In this document: one piece after another, positions 17,446 through 26,440 of the stretch
Position numbering within the stretch: the first letter of the stretch is position 1
Layout of the letters: the number at the start of each line of letters is the position of its first letter
DNA from: Arthrobacter sp. OAP107
GTDB lineage: Bacteria; Actinomycetota; Actinomycetes; Actinomycetales; Micrococcaceae
Direction of reading: 5' to 3'
DNA: 64,000 nucleotides
Assembly (NCBI RefSeq): GCF_040546765.1
Contig: NZ_JBEPOK010000001.1
Span: forward strand, 3,100,001-3,164,000
The notes under the pieces: generated by a model
Told to the model about the DNA's origin: nothing
Database searches by the model: none
The model's input: only the letters and a program-made list of their open reading frames with translations
Position numbers and translations under genes: made by a program

Positions 17446-17846
17446 CGCCAAACGAAATTCGCGCGCAGGAGGGCAGGCACACTTTGTTCCTGATTCATTC
17501 ATCGACAATGTGCCTCTTGACTGGCTAGGCGGGCGGCCCGTTGAATCGCCTCGGCGCTAGCGGCGTCCGCCCCGACGTCGCGGGTATCGATGCCGTAGCA
17601 CCCTATTCCGCAGGTGAAACCGTCCCCTTTTTTCGGGCCCCTCCCCCGGCCATTTTGGAACACCGACAACGGAGATTATGACAAGCTGAGGCTTTGGATG
17701 CGGTTCATGGTCCACGTTTGGTGCCGCCAACTGTCGCGTGACGTGAGCTTGGGCTTTGCTCATGAGGGCAGCCAAAACCGAGAGGGAGACGCCCCCTTGC
17801 TGTCTCTGTGTGGGCTATTTAGTGAGAAATTGTGTAGGTCGACCGG
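17446..17846. other. no gene seen
   Basis: Converging ends of a plus- and a minus-strand gene. No ORF with natural composition and no obvious terminator. Confidence 0.4.
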
Positions 17847-18377
17847 CTACTTGTGCAACCTATGTATGTCGATGGTTGCCCCATCGGCCTTGCATTTCTC
17901 CGCGACGATCTCTTGAGACATGAAGAACGCCACGTCAGTTTCATCCGCTGTGAAGATCCCAGGGGTGGGGGCGAGCTCGCGTGCTTGGCGGATGGCCACG
18001 GCAACGTCGCCCTCCGCTTTGTCCTCGGCGTCCCTGGTCCTGGATGGAAGCATGTCATGCGCCGCGATTATGGCGTCCTTGGCGAGTGGCCCGTCAGTTA
18101 ACGCCAATTGGTAGGCGTCCGTGAGTTGGTTAACGCCGTCCTCGAAAAGTTTGCATGCCGTTTCGTTCTTCGATGTCTGCGCGGCAGGAGTCACCGAACC
18201 AGCGCCGACCATTACTGAGATGCCGATCACAGCCACAACCAACGCCACCGAGGTCAATGTCATGAGCATCCACGCCCACACGGGGACCCCGCGCTTCCGT
18301 GCCTGCAGCGATGGCTGCTTGTTCTGCTCGTAATTGACGGGCGGCTGCGGCGGAAATGGCTCCGTTGGTTCGGACAT
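17847..18377 (-). CDS. membrane-anchored hypothetical protein
   Basis: 176 residues from ATG 18377 (MSEPTEPFPPQPPVNYEQNK). A Pro-rich cytoplasmic N-terminus precedes a single membrane span (WAWMLMTLTSVALVVAVIGISV) and an outer helical domain with conserved-looking Cys residues (NETACKLFEDGVNQL, IVAEKCKADGA). This Pro-rich-TM-soluble layout is common in actinobacterial exported hypotheticals. Function unknown. Confidence 0.65.
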   Translation of the reverse strand: MSEPTEPFPPQPPVNYEQNKQPSLQARKRGVPVWAWMLMTLTSVALVVAVIGISVMVGAGSVTPAAQTSKNETACKLFEDGVNQLTDAYQLALTDGPLAKDAIIAAHDMLPSRTRDAEDKAEGDVAVAIRQARELAPTPGIFTADETDVAFFMSQEIVAEKCKADGATIDIHRLHK

Positions 18378-18489
18378 GATTAGAATCCCCACATTCTGAT
18401 GGCGGTTCACGGTGGACACACTTGGTAGCCATTGGATTAAGGGGGCAGACGGGGCGGCTACCAACCAAGAGACCCCGCCTGCGCCCGGT

Positions 18490-19065
18490 CTATTGCTGGG
18501 CAGCGTTCAGGTAGGCGATGGCCCACTCAATGACCCTCGCGCTATCCCCGAACATGCCCAGTCCTGCGTTGCACTGCTTGCACAGCAGCCCCCGCACCTT
18601 CCCTGTGACGTGGTCGTGGTCCACGTGCAGTGAGTTCGCTCCCCAGAAGTCGGGACAGTGCTTGCAGCAGATGGCGCAGCAGAACGCCTGCTCCCGCCGC
18701 ATCCGCTCGTATGTGGCGAGGCCGATGCCGTACGTGCGCCAGAGCATGGCGTCCCTGTGCTGGTCCTTAATGCAGATCGAGCACGTGGTGCGCCAGCCGG
18801 TGGCAGCGCGGAACAGTGCAACGGGCCGGTCGTAGTCGCACCTGAGGCAGCGCTGACGGGGGTTGTCGATGGCTTCGCCCCCGATGGGGGTGATGCCGGG
18901 CATGCGGCACCGCATGACGGGGTCAATCTTCGCCTGAAGGTTGGTGACCTGCTGCTCCGTGAGCCGGTCGGAATCGAGGATGGTGGTCAGCGCGTCGTGC
19001 AGTTCTTCCACGTCGTAGGCGGTGGGATTCTTGGCGACGGCCTTAGCCTTGGTGAGCGACATCAT
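18490..19065 (-). CDS. HNH / recombination endonuclease VII-type protein
   Basis: About 191 residues. The C-terminal third carries a recombination endonuclease VII-like HNH motif, LHVDHDHVTGKVRGLLCKQC, with paired Cys zinc ligands nearby (CAICCKHC, CKQCN). A further CxxC pair (RCLRC, CSIC) lies mid-protein. The N-terminal 60 residues are helical. Phage T4 endonuclease VII resolves branched DNA; many relatives are phage or homing nucleases. Its ATG shares a base with the stop of the 47-residue ORF upstream (TGATG), so it is translationally coupled to it. Confidence 0.85.
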   Translation of the reverse strand: MMSLTKAKAVAKNPTAYDVEELHDALTTILDSDRLTEQQVTNLQAKIDPVMRCRMPGITPIGGEAIDNPRQRCLRCDYDRPVALFRAATGWRTTCSICIKDQHRDAMLWRTYGIGLATYERMRREQAFCCAICCKHCPDFWGANSLHVDHDHVTGKVRGLLCKQCNAGLGMFGDSARVIEWAIAYLNAAQQ

Positions 19066-19208
19066 CACGCTTCACCATCCTCGGGAATGCCGATGCCGCC
19101 GTGGTCGCGTGACGCGGCCTTGTCGATGCGGTTCTTCTTCTGCTGAACGGTTTCCTCCGTCGCGCCTTCCCCGGTCGTAACGGCTGGTGCGATCGTATCT
19201 GTTGCCAT
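19065..19208 (-). CDS. 47-residue leader protein of the HNH gene
   Basis: Begins MATDTIAPAVTTGEGATEE and ends GIGIPEDGEA. Start fixed by AGGAG 9 bp upstream. It is acidic and probably disordered apart from a short helix (VQQKKNRIDKAAS). One-base overlap with the HNH gene. It could be an inhibitor or a translational coupling device. Confidence 0.6.
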   Translation of the reverse strand: MATDTIAPAVTTGEGATEETVQQKKNRIDKAASRDHGGIGIPEDGEA

Positions 19209-19278
19209 CGTGGCTATCTCCTACTTGCGGGTGTTGCGTGGAGACGCGAGACGTGCGTGACCTCATCGACAGCCGACC

Positions 19279-19755
19279 TCACGGTCGTCCCGGTGTGTTT
19301 CCGAACCGCTCCCGCGCAGTTCGAGCGGACGTGCCGAGGGCGGCACCGATAACCTCCCAGGAGTCTCCGTTCGCGCGGGCGGCGCTGACGGCGGCGTCGA
19401 GCTCGGCCTGGGCCTTAGTGGCAGCCGTCCGGGCAGCGGTGATCCGGCGGAAGTCCGCGGCGTCCCTATCAACGTGAGGCGCCGGGCTCAGGCGAAGGAG
19501 CGTACCATTCACCCGCAGCGGCGCGGCTAGGTGCTCGACGTGCAGGACGTAACCTTCATCGGGCTCGCGCTCTACGTAGACGGTGAGGACGGCCTTTCCC
19601 TCGCTGTCATCAAAGTCCACTTTCCCGTAGCTCTCACTCGGACCACCAACAGGCCATGGCCGCGGCTTCAACCGCCCTCCAGCTTCGTACTGCGTCGGCT
19701 CGGGGACGGGCTTCCCAACCCGGAAGCCGGGGGCTTGCGCTTCGCGAGGGGTCAT
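19279..19755 (-). CDS. HTH-domain hypothetical protein
   Basis: 158 residues. N-terminal half is beta-rich (KAVLTVYVEREPDEGYVLHV). The C-terminal half has a long helix (TAATKAQAELDAAVSAARA) leading into a sigma/AsiF-like helix-turn-helix, DSWEVIGAALGTSARTARERFG, a pattern common in actinobacterial small DNA-binding proteins. First gene of the minus-strand group with the leader ORF and HNH gene; may regulate them. A 17-bp palindrome lies about 190 bp upstream. Confidence 0.6.
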   Translation of the reverse strand: MTPREAQAPGFRVGKPVPEPTQYEAGGRLKPRPWPVGGPSESYGKVDFDDSEGKAVLTVYVEREPDEGYVLHVEHLAAPLRVNGTLLRLSPAPHVDRDAADFRRITAARTAATKAQAELDAAVSAARANGDSWEVIGAALGTSARTARERFGNTPGRP

Positions 19756-19943
19756 ACTGACCGTTCTCCTTCAAGTTGTCTTCCCACTGCACCCCGATGC
19801 GTAGGGGTCACAGCAAGGTCTCTGAGATGGGCGATACTGCTTCATATTCGATTCCCCCATCCACTGGATCACATGATGTTCGCAGCGGCATGCGGGCAGC
19901 GCTCTAGTACAAATAAGTACAAGTCACTGCGGGTTGAAGCGCA

Positions 19944-19960
19944 CGAGTACCCGGTACTCG
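19944..19960. promoter_or_regulatory. 17-bp palindrome between divergent genes
   Basis: CGAGTACC-C-GGTACTCG, perfect eight-base arms, located between the divergent genes at 19755 and 20023. Position suggests an operator for one or both units. Confidence 0.45.
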
Positions 19961-20022
19961 ATTCTCCCCGCTCACCGGGGCCGATATGCTCAACTTCATT
20001 CACGAATCAACCAGGGGGGAAC

Positions 20023-20291
20023 ATGTCGGGAAGCTCTATTTATGGGGCCGTGTATTACAAGGGGAGCCAGGACGGTTTTCAAGACGGCCTCGGCAAAGGC
20101 ACCGGTCTGGGCGCTGTCGGCGCCCTCGCCGTCGTCGGGACTATTTACCTCGGGAAGCTGGGCATCAACAAGCTCAAAGACGTCGCGGCCGCCAGGCATG
20201 AAAGAAGTTGCTGGCGATGGAACAGCTGGAGACTCCCCCAGCGAACGACGACACCGACGGAGATAACGCTGACGGAGATGTGAATCCGTGA
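20023..20291 (+). pseudogene. small membrane protein, frameshifted near 20205
   Basis: AGGGGGG precedes ATG 20023. The product starts MSGSSIYGAVYYKGSQDGF and has one membrane span (LGAVGALAVVGTIYL). Near 20205, in a run of As, sense passes to the frame KKLLAMEQLETPPANDDTD, which ends at 20291 with its TGA overlapping the GTG of the next gene. That coupling supports the shifted tail as the true C-terminus. A one-base homopolymer error would also explain it. Confidence 0.6.
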
Positions 20292-21017
20292 GGACTTCCC
20301 GGTACACAGCACCGGCCAGCATCGTCTTTGCCGGGCTGCTCTTCGCCGGCTGCGCGGCGCCTTCTTCTCCGACAGCTCAGGAGGCTCCGACACCGTCGAC
20401 TTCTACGCCGTCCACGGCAGCAGCTCCGGTCAGCACGCTGACGGATGCCGAGCGGGTGACCGAGGCCGAGGCCGCGGTCAAGGCTGAACTGCCTAATGCG
20501 CCCATCTGGAAGGGCATGACGTTCAAAGGCGTCGTCGTTGACGAATCCGAGATCTGCGTCGACCGCACCTGGGCCCCGGGAGGCGGCCCGGAGAAGCTTG
20601 GCGGGAACGCCGGCTACGTCGTCGTCAGCTTTCCTGCGGTCACCCTGGGCAAACCACAGGACGGAACCTGCGCAGGCTATGCACCAGCAGCTGCCCAGGC
20701 ACCCGCCAAGGTCGAGGTGCCGTCAGAGATAGCCGATGATCAAGGTCTTCTTGTCAGCACCGCTTTCGGCGATAAGTGGCCGCTGACAGTTTCTTACGTC
20801 GTTGTCCATTGTGAGGACATCACGGTAGCTGGCCGCCCGCTCAAGGTGGCCACCGCCGATGCTCCGGATGGCAAGACCTACGCAGCCAATGGCACAGCCA
20901 AGGATCACGGCAACTATCCGGACATTGATCCGATCTGGGCGCCACACACATCTGTTTTCCGGTCTGAAGATCGACATGAGCCCGGTCACCGATGCCGCTC
21001 TTGAATTGTGTAAGTGA
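20288..21017 (+). pseudogene. lipoprotein, C-terminus frameshifted
   Basis: GTG 20288 begins a lipoprotein signal (IVFAGLLFAGCA, lipobox LFAGC near residue 22), then a Ser/Thr/Pro linker and a domain of about 170 residues (WKGMTFKGVVVDESEICV, GYVVVSFPAVTLG). Near 20935 sense shifts: the annotated frame becomes Arg/His rich, while the other reads RHTHLFSGLKIDMSPVTDAA and stops at 21017. The protein is intact over 90 percent of its length. Co-transcribed with the preceding membrane protein. No family recognised. Confidence 0.6.
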
Positions 21018-21112
21018 TCCTCGCGGGGATACTTCTCGTTCGCACTGCGACGAGGAGCCGGTGGTTGGTAGTCTCGTCTCGTGCGCACTCAGGCGCCAAC
21101 TAAGGGGGCACC

Positions 21113-22360
21113 ATGGATTCGTCTCGACCACCGGGCTGGTATCCGTGCCCGAGTTATCCGCATCTAGTTGACCTCGTCCAATGGTGGGACGGAAGTCAGT
21201 GGGAATTGCGTCTTAGGAACGTTGTCGATGACGCAGAACGGGACGCTCGGAAGGTTGAACTCGCCAAGCTGGTAGATGAGATAGATGCAGCCAAGGAGGT
21301 TCTGCTGGGCTTGGAGGAAGCCGTGGGGGCCGTTCCGACCGATAATCTGCCCGAGGCACTTGAGTTCCGCGAGTACAAAACGATTGCGGACAAGTCGGAG
21401 TCCATCATGAGTGAGATCAAGGTTCTCCGGGCTGAGGCGAAATCGCTTATCCGTAGCCGCGCCGCAGTGTCAGAGCGCGCCATGTGGATGACCTCGAAAG
21501 ACGGCTCAATTGTCGAAATGCCAAAGAAATTTGCGGCGAGCATTGGCCCCCTCCTTTTGTCACTCCTGAATCTTCAAATGGAGATTGAAGCAACCCGGAA
21601 AACTGGCAGCTTCCGCGATGCCCAAAGCCGGCTGAACAAAACCTGGAACAAGCTCAACAATATCGGCTGGGAACTGGGGGCGAACTTGGGCGCCCAATAC
21701 CTCCATCTGCGCACGGACGAACTTAAGCTCCTGGAGGATCATCGGAACGCTGTGCTCCGAGAAAAGGAAGAAGAGCGTGAGCGCCGGGCGGAGCTGAGGG
21801 AGGAAGCCCAGGCACAGCGAGAGCTTGAAGCAGAGCGGGAGAAGCTGCAGAAAGAGCTCGATCACTATTACAACGTGATGGTGGCGTTGGAGGCGCAAGG
21901 GGACAAGGCAGGTATTGCGCGCGTGGAGTTGCAGATACTCGCACTCGAAGAAGAGCTGAAAGAGATCGACTTCCGCGCCGCGAATATCCGAGCAGGCTAC
22001 GTCTACGTCATCTCCAACGTGGGCGCGTTTGGACCTGATGTCATCAAGATCGGCCTTACCAGGAGGCTGGACCCCTTGGACCGTATCCGGGAACTCAGCA
22101 GCGCGGCAGTCCCGTACAGATATGACGTGCATGCCCTGTTCTTCTCTGCGGACGCTGTGAGCATCGAGACCATGCTGCACGGCCACTTCGATGACCGGAG
22201 AGTGAACCGAGTAAACCGTCGCAAGGAATTCTTCCGAGTGCGTCCCGATGAGGTCCTGTCGGTACTGCGCAAACACGACGTGGAATTGGTTGACTGGGTC
22301 GACGAGGCAGAGGCCGAAGAATATCGGCTCGGGCTCACCCTAGGACCTGAAACGGCGTGA
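21113..22360 (+). CDS. DUF2510 / coiled-coil / T5orf172 (GIY-YIG-like) protein
   Basis: 415 residues. Residues 5-32 are a DUF2510-type module (PPGWYPCPSYPHLVDLVQWW, DGSQW). Residues about 45-295 are long charged helices, partly DUF4041-like (IGWELGANLGAQYLHLRT, EEERERRAELREEAQ). Residues about 300-380 form a T5orf172/Mug113 domain of the GIY-YIG superfamily: GYVYVISNVGAFGPDVIKIG, LDRIRELSSAAVP, IETMLHGHF. DUF4041-T5orf172 proteins occur in phages and phage-defence contexts. RBS AAGGGGG lies just before ATG. The DUF2510 head is usual for actinobacterial membrane proteins and unusual here. Confidence 0.85.
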   Translation: MDSSRPPGWYPCPSYPHLVDLVQWWDGSQWELRLRNVVDDAERDARKVELAKLVDEIDAAKEVLLGLEEAVGAVPTDNLPEALEFREYKTIADKSESIMSEIKVLRAEAKSLIRSRAAVSERAMWMTSKDGSIVEMPKKFAASIGPLLLSLLNLQMEIEATRKTGSFRDAQSRLNKTWNKLNNIGWELGANLGAQYLHLRTDELKLLEDHRNAVLREKEEERERRAELREEAQAQRELEAEREKLQKELDHYYNVMVALEAQGDKAGIARVELQILALEEELKEIDFRAANIRAGYVYVISNVGAFGPDVIKIGLTRRLDPLDRIRELSSAAVPYRYDVHALFFSADAVSIETMLHGHFDDRRVNRVNRRKEFFRVRPDEVLSVLRKHDVELVDWVDEAEAEEYRLGLTLGPETA

Positions 22361-22451
22361 TGCTCGCGGAATCCCAGAAGCACAATTAGTGCACCCCCAA
22401 GCTCGATCCGCCGGCCGCAGGTGTTGGCTTTACCGAGCGCCTAGCGCCACC

Positions 22452-23279
22452 TCACCCTTGCTTGGACAGGAGGATGGCTTTCTGTGCTTGGAACTCTTCG
22501 TCGTTGAGGATTCCTTTTGCGTGGAGTTCACCGAGGCGTTCGAGCTGAGCGATGAAATCGTCCGCGGGAGCAGTAACCGGAGCAGGATCCGGCGCCGTCG
22601 GTTGATGTGCGGACGTAGTCTGGGCATTGCGAATCGCCTTGGCGAGCGAGTCGCCCTGCCCATGTCCGAGGGCAGTGACCGATGCTTTTGTCCCGGAGTG
22701 GTTGATCGTCAGGGTTTCCCCTCCGATCACTTTCTTCAGATCGACGGCCTGGATAGCGCCGAGCGAAAAGGAAGTGAGGTCCTCTGATCCGATGCTTTTT
22801 TCGAGGAAAAGCAGGCGGCGGTCCGTGGCAGCAACTATCCCTGCCTTGTTCTCCAGCCTGCCCACTCCAATGGCCTGTACGGTTTCGCCACGGTCCAGAA
22901 CGTTGGCGAGGTGGGCAATTTCTTTCCGGCCAAAAATGCGCAACGCTACCTGGCTAGCCGCGGCCTGAACCCCATGATCGTCCAGCATGCCCTCCGGAAG
23001 CCCTTCGGAAATTTTGATCAGGTGCTTGTAGTGCTTGTTGCCGAGGCCTTCGACACGCCACTCGATGTGCGTCTTGTCAGCATCAGGAACGATTGACCCG
23101 GTAATCTTTGCAGCCCACTGATTGCTCAGCAGCGCCTGCGGAACGTCTACAGCAATCTCATCCGGGTTCAGAGACTTAACTTTGAATTTCGCTTGCTCAA
23201 CAGCTGGAGGGAGCACCTTTAGGGCTGTCTCGTGGTCGGTAAGCAGGGTCCATTCAACTGTCCGGGAAATCGTCGCCAT
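22452..23279 (-). CDS. PH-like and SHOCT domain protein
   Basis: 275 residues from ATG 23279 (MATISRTVEWTLL). Residues 1-110 form an SRPBCC/beta-rich part, residues about 115-210 a bacterial PH-like domain (GVGRLENKAGIVAATDRRLLFLE, FSLGAIQAVDLKK), then a Pro/Ala linker and a C-terminal SHOCT motif (FIAQLERLGELHAKGILNDE). SHOCT is a short oligomerisation motif. Cytoplasmic; function unknown. A second SHOCT protein is at 45410. Confidence 0.8.
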   Translation of the reverse strand: MATISRTVEWTLLTDHETALKVLPPAVEQAKFKVKSLNPDEIAVDVPQALLSNQWAAKITGSIVPDADKTHIEWRVEGLGNKHYKHLIKISEGLPEGMLDDHGVQAAASQVALRIFGRKEIAHLANVLDRGETVQAIGVGRLENKAGIVAATDRRLLFLEKSIGSEDLTSFSLGAIQAVDLKKVIGGETLTINHSGTKASVTALGHGQGDSLAKAIRNAQTTSAHQPTAPDPAPVTAPADDFIAQLERLGELHAKGILNDEEFQAQKAILLSKQG

Positions 23280-23496
23280 GCCAGAACTGTAGCCTGCCGA
23301 ATGCCGGAAATCGCGTTTGGGCGCACGTACCGCGTGGGGGCTGGCGGAGCGAGTAGCCCACAATAAGAGCGTTGGCCTCACCGATCGCCCGAAACCGCGT
23401 CAGTAAAGAGCAGCTGGATTCTTACCGGTCCGAGCGTTGGGGCCCGTCCGTTTTGGGACGAGAGCGCTAAGCCATCCTTCCAGTAGGCTCGCGGGC

Positions 23497-24099
23497 GTGA
23501 CTGATGACAACGTGCGGGCAGCCTATGGGGCACGCGCTGCCGAGTACACCACCCTTTTCGGCTCCGTTAAAGACATGCACAAGCTCGACCGGCTCTGCAT
23601 CAAACGATGGGCCGAACATATCGAGGGCCCGGTGATCGACGCTGGTTGCGGTCCCGGCCACTGGACTGATTTTCTGCACCGACGCGGCGTGGAAGTGCAG
23701 GGCGTTGACCTGGTCCCGGAGTTCATCGACAGAGCCCGGGAACACTTCCCAGGCGTGCCATACCGTGTCGCCTCGCTGCGGGACCTTGGCGTGCCGGAGG
23801 GCTCCCTGCACGGGGTGCTCGCCTGGTACTCCCTGATCCACGTTCATCCCGACGATCTGCCCGCGGTCCTCTCGGGGATCGCCCGCGCTTTGACCCGGGG
23901 AGGACATCTGCTTATTGGGTTTTTCGAGGGCGCTGCTGCCCGGCCTTTTGAGCATGCAGTCGCGCCGGCCTACTACTGGTCCGTCTCGCAGATGCGACAC
24001 ATACTCAGAGAAGCGGGATTTGAGGTGTGCAGCGTTGAGACGCGCCGGGATCCAGGCAAGCGACCACACGCGGCCATCGCCGCCAGACTCCACCTCTAG
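23497..24099 (+). CDS. class I SAM-dependent methyltransferase
   Basis: 200 residues from GTG 23497 (MTDDNVRAAYGARAAEY). Motif I VIDAGCGPGHWT and the acidic post-I residue in VQGVDLVPEFI are clear; later motifs include GVLAWYSLIHVHPDDLP and GGHLLIGFFEG. This is the UbiE/MenG-like small-molecule group by appearance. Substrate cannot be told. Divergent from the SHOCT gene; a 58-codon membrane ORF follows 9 bp later. Confidence 0.9.
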   Translation: MTDDNVRAAYGARAAEYTTLFGSVKDMHKLDRLCIKRWAEHIEGPVIDAGCGPGHWTDFLHRRGVEVQGVDLVPEFIDRAREHFPGVPYRVASLRDLGVPEGSLHGVLAWYSLIHVHPDDLPAVLSGIARALTRGGHLLIGFFEGAAARPFEHAVAPAYYWSVSQMRHILREAGFEVCSVETRRDPGKRPHAAIAARLHL

Positions 24100-24108
24100 A
24101 GTGTCAGC

Positions 24109-24285
24109 ATGGACAGTAGCTTCCTGATCGTTTTAGCTGCCGTGACAGCGGTAATCATCGCAATGGTTATCGTGGCAGCCGTCCGGCCCAGTAGACCCGG
24201 CCGCCACAAGGGTGCCTATATTCCTGCAAAGGACCGCGCGTCGTATCCAGACGCAACAACCACAGCGCCACCACGGACGCTGTAG
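24109..24285 (+). CDS. 58-residue single-pass membrane protein
   Basis: MDSSFLIVLAAVTAVIIAMV opens a strongly hydrophobic N-terminal helix of 24 residues followed by a basic turn (RPSRPGRHKG) and a short soluble tail. Starts 9 bp after the methyltransferase, so probably in the same transcript. Unknown function. Confidence 0.6.
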   Translation: MDSSFLIVLAAVTAVIIAMVIVAAVRPSRPGRHKGAYIPAKDRASYPDATTTAPPRTL

Positions 24286-24368
24286 GGCCTCGCTCGAAAA
24301 GATTTCCCGACCTGGAACGGTAGAACGTCAGAGGGAAGGTCATGTAATCCGAATTGGATGCCGGGGAC

Positions 24369-24577
24369 ATGGAAATGAGCTCGAAGGAGCCCGCGGTTTA
24401 CCTGAGCGGGTCGGTCGGTTTCGAGGTGAGCGCGAAGTTTCTCCGCGACCTGCGGTACGTCAGCCGGGGTCCGGTCCTTAAAAAACGAGGCTCCCTGCTG
24501 GTCTACCGGAAGTCCACCTCAATCGCCTCGTTGCCTGCACTTCAGTCTTTGCACGCCCGTTTAGACTTCTCATGTGA
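24369..24577 (+). pseudogene. excisionase/MerR-like HTH protein, frameshifted
   Basis: MEMSSKEPAVYLSGSVGFEV leads to RDLRYVSRGPVLKKRGSLLV, the wing-like end of small helix-turn-helix excisionase-type proteins. Just after VYRKS sense shifts frame to LNRLVACTSVFARP and stops at 24577. That stop overlaps the next GTG, arguing that the shifted tail is genuine. A similar GPVxKKRG segment recurs at 28226. Confidence 0.5.
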
Positions 24578-25089
24578 AGCAGACTTACCACTCGGGTTCC
24601 AAGGGAAAGCCTCCTGGCCTGCAGCGCAACAACGATCCCAACCAGCGTCCCAGTAACGGAAGTCTCCGGTTCTGGGCCGGACTCTGGACTCTGTTCTGGG
24701 CCCTCCTGTTCGGCGTGGCGGCTGCGGTTGGGTACGTGTTCCTTACCGACCGTCATCCAATCGGCATTATCTCAATCCTGTTCTTCGTGCTCGGCTGCGG
24801 CCTCGGACTGGGTCTGTATCTCCCCCATCACTTCAACCGCGCCCGTAAGAAGCGTGCCGAGTTTGTGAGGGCCGGCGGTGATCCGACGGGAATCACCCCT
24901 TGGATGTTCGCTGCGATGAGTGGGAGCATCACTGAGGACGGTGTGTGGAGTGGTACACCCCGTCGGGCTCAAGCGGAGAATCCAGCGTCATGTAGCAGAG
25001 GCGCAGGAACCCTCAACTTCGGCCAGGCGCGGCGCTGCCGCGGTGTCATGAGGGAACATCGGCTTCAGTGCTGGTGGCCAGGTCAATGA
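24574..25089 (+). CDS. two-helix membrane protein
   Basis: Up to 171 residues from GTG 24574, overlapping the previous stop. A polar Gly/Pro/Asn-rich N-terminus is followed by two membrane helices (LWTLFWALLFGVAAAVGYVF and IISILFFVLGCGLGLGLYL) and a basic loop (RARKKRAEFVRAGG). The last 40 residues look unnatural, so the true C-terminus may be lost through another frameshift near 24970. Confidence 0.55.
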   Translation: MKQTYHSGSKGKPPGLQRNNDPNQRPSNGSLRFWAGLWTLFWALLFGVAAAVGYVFLTDRHPIGIISILFFVLGCGLGLGLYLPHHFNRARKKRAEFVRAGGDPTGITPWMFAAMSGSITEDGVWSGTPRRAQAENPASCSRGAGTLNFGQARRCRGVMREHRLQCWWPGQ

Positions 25090-25195
25090 GTGCGCCGTCG
25101 GTATCTGTGATCGTGGCGATGCCCTGCTTGATCGCCGCCTTTGAACACTTCTTGCAGCCACTCAGGAGGAACCACGCGCGGGCCACAGAGCCTGT

Positions 25196-25372
25196 CTACT
25201 GGCCGCACAGGGTCATGGCCAGTGCCGAGTTGAGTGCCAGGTGCGTCGAGGTGCCGCCGGCCGTGTTGACCACCATGACGTCCTGGGTGCGCTTCCAGTC
25301 CGGGCTGTATGCCTCATTGGCGACGATGCTCGGCACGCTGTTGCGGATGCTGATCTGTTCGGGTTCAGCCAT
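25196..25372 (-). CDS. 58-residue hypothetical with Ser/Thr-rich C-terminus
   Basis: MAEPEQISIRNSVPSIVANE continues to VMVVNTAGGTSTHLALNSAL and ends TLCGQ. The acidic leader-like half followed by a Gly-Gly and a Ser/Thr-rich half with one Cys superficially recalls a ribosomally made peptide precursor, but no modification enzyme is nearby. Weak ribosome site. Protein-like composition is the main support. Confidence 0.45.
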   Translation of the reverse strand: MAEPEQISIRNSVPSIVANEAYSPDWKRTQDVMVVNTAGGTSTHLALNSALAMTLCGQ

Positions 25373-25447
25373 GCGGTCATCTTATGCCAGCAGATCTGGA
25401 CGACGGTCTGGAAACGGGTGAAAATGAAGCCACGAAGGAGGCCGACC

Positions 25448-25666
25448 TTGGCTAGAGTCACCCGTTCCAAAGTCTCGGCCCGTGAGGCCCAGGCGATTAA
25501 GATCCGCCGCGGTATCCGTTCCGCCCAGCTCCGCGTTGCCCTGGACAAGGAACGCGGGCGCGAAACTCCAGAGGCGGTTATCCGCTTGTCGAACCTGAAG
25601 CTCCCCGAGGTCACGGGTGTAGTGAAGACATCCACGACCAGACCACGCCACCTGACCTCCCAATAG
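25448..25666 (+). CDS. 72-residue basic protein
   Basis: TTG 25448 is preceded by AAGGAGG at the usual distance, which decides the start. The product (MARVTRSKVSAREAQAIKIR, LRVALDKERGRETPEAVIRL) is strongly basic and helical, suggesting nucleic-acid binding. Followed by a hairpin at 25689. No family recognised. Confidence 0.55.
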   Translation: MARVTRSKVSAREAQAIKIRRGIRSAQLRVALDKERGRETPEAVIRLSNLKLPEVTGVVKTSTTRPRHLTSQ

Positions 25667-25688
25667 ACTTTGCCCAGCAAAAAAAAAT

Positions 25689-25714
25689 TAGCCCCGGCCG
25701 GATGACCCGACCGG
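25689..25714. terminator. probable bidirectional terminator
   Basis: GCCCCGGCCGG and CCGACCGGGCC pair with two mismatches around a short loop. An A-run precedes and CTCCTTT follows. Placed 22 bp after the basic-protein gene. Confidence 0.5.
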
Positions 25715-26440
25715 GCCTCCTTTGTGGCAGAGAAGAACTGAGAGTGGGAAGCGTGAGATAACTGCAGGAGGCTGCTCCGGCTGTATGAAGCCGAGCTGAA
25801 GCAGCCAGCACGGGCTAGGAAGCCCAAGGACGAACAACTGCACCCATGACACAGCTACCTTTAAGGCCAAGACCAAGCGGCACGCCCCAGGTCCGAGTGG
25901 GTGCTGATCACAGGGCGTACCGACCGCAAGAATCGCTGGAGCTCCGGTGGCGCGGCTGTCCCCTCTGACATGCCCCGGTCTCTTGATTTCGTCCGCGCCC
26001 AGCCGGCCGTGGTGCTGCCAGGCGTACCCCTACGAGAGAGGCACAAACGACCTCCTTCAGGGGACGGCTGTGGGTAATATTTCCGGCAGCCCAAGGACTA
26101 CTTCTCGGGCAGACAATTTCTGTTCGTAAACCAGCCGGATGCAGCTGGTAACGAGGGCTCATTTCCTTCTGCGTTGCTCAGTTTCTGTCTCGCCCAATGC
26201 CTCGTTTACGAACATAAGCATTTGGCTTGTGGTCGATGAACGCCCCGGGGTCACATGCTCGACCCGATGTTTCCATGGCGCTAAATTGCGCTGATGGTCA
26301 ACATTGCGACGGCGACGCCGGACATTCGAGCTGCGCTCCGCCCGAAAACATCGCAGCCGCATCAGACCCAAAAACGGTTCCAGCGGGCAGTTGGGGCACA
26401 GCACCTGGACCACCCTGCACTCCAACCGGAAGGCTCGCCC
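25715..26440. other. no gene seen
   Basis: All frames have poor composition. A frame upstream of 26441 is open but unnatural, and a good ribosome site at 26428-26433 places the next start at 26441. Confidence 0.4.

Noticed and set aside
25213..25827. 204-residue minus-strand ORF
   Set aside because: Overlaps two better small ORFs (25196-25372 minus in another frame, 25448-25666 plus with a strong ribosome site).
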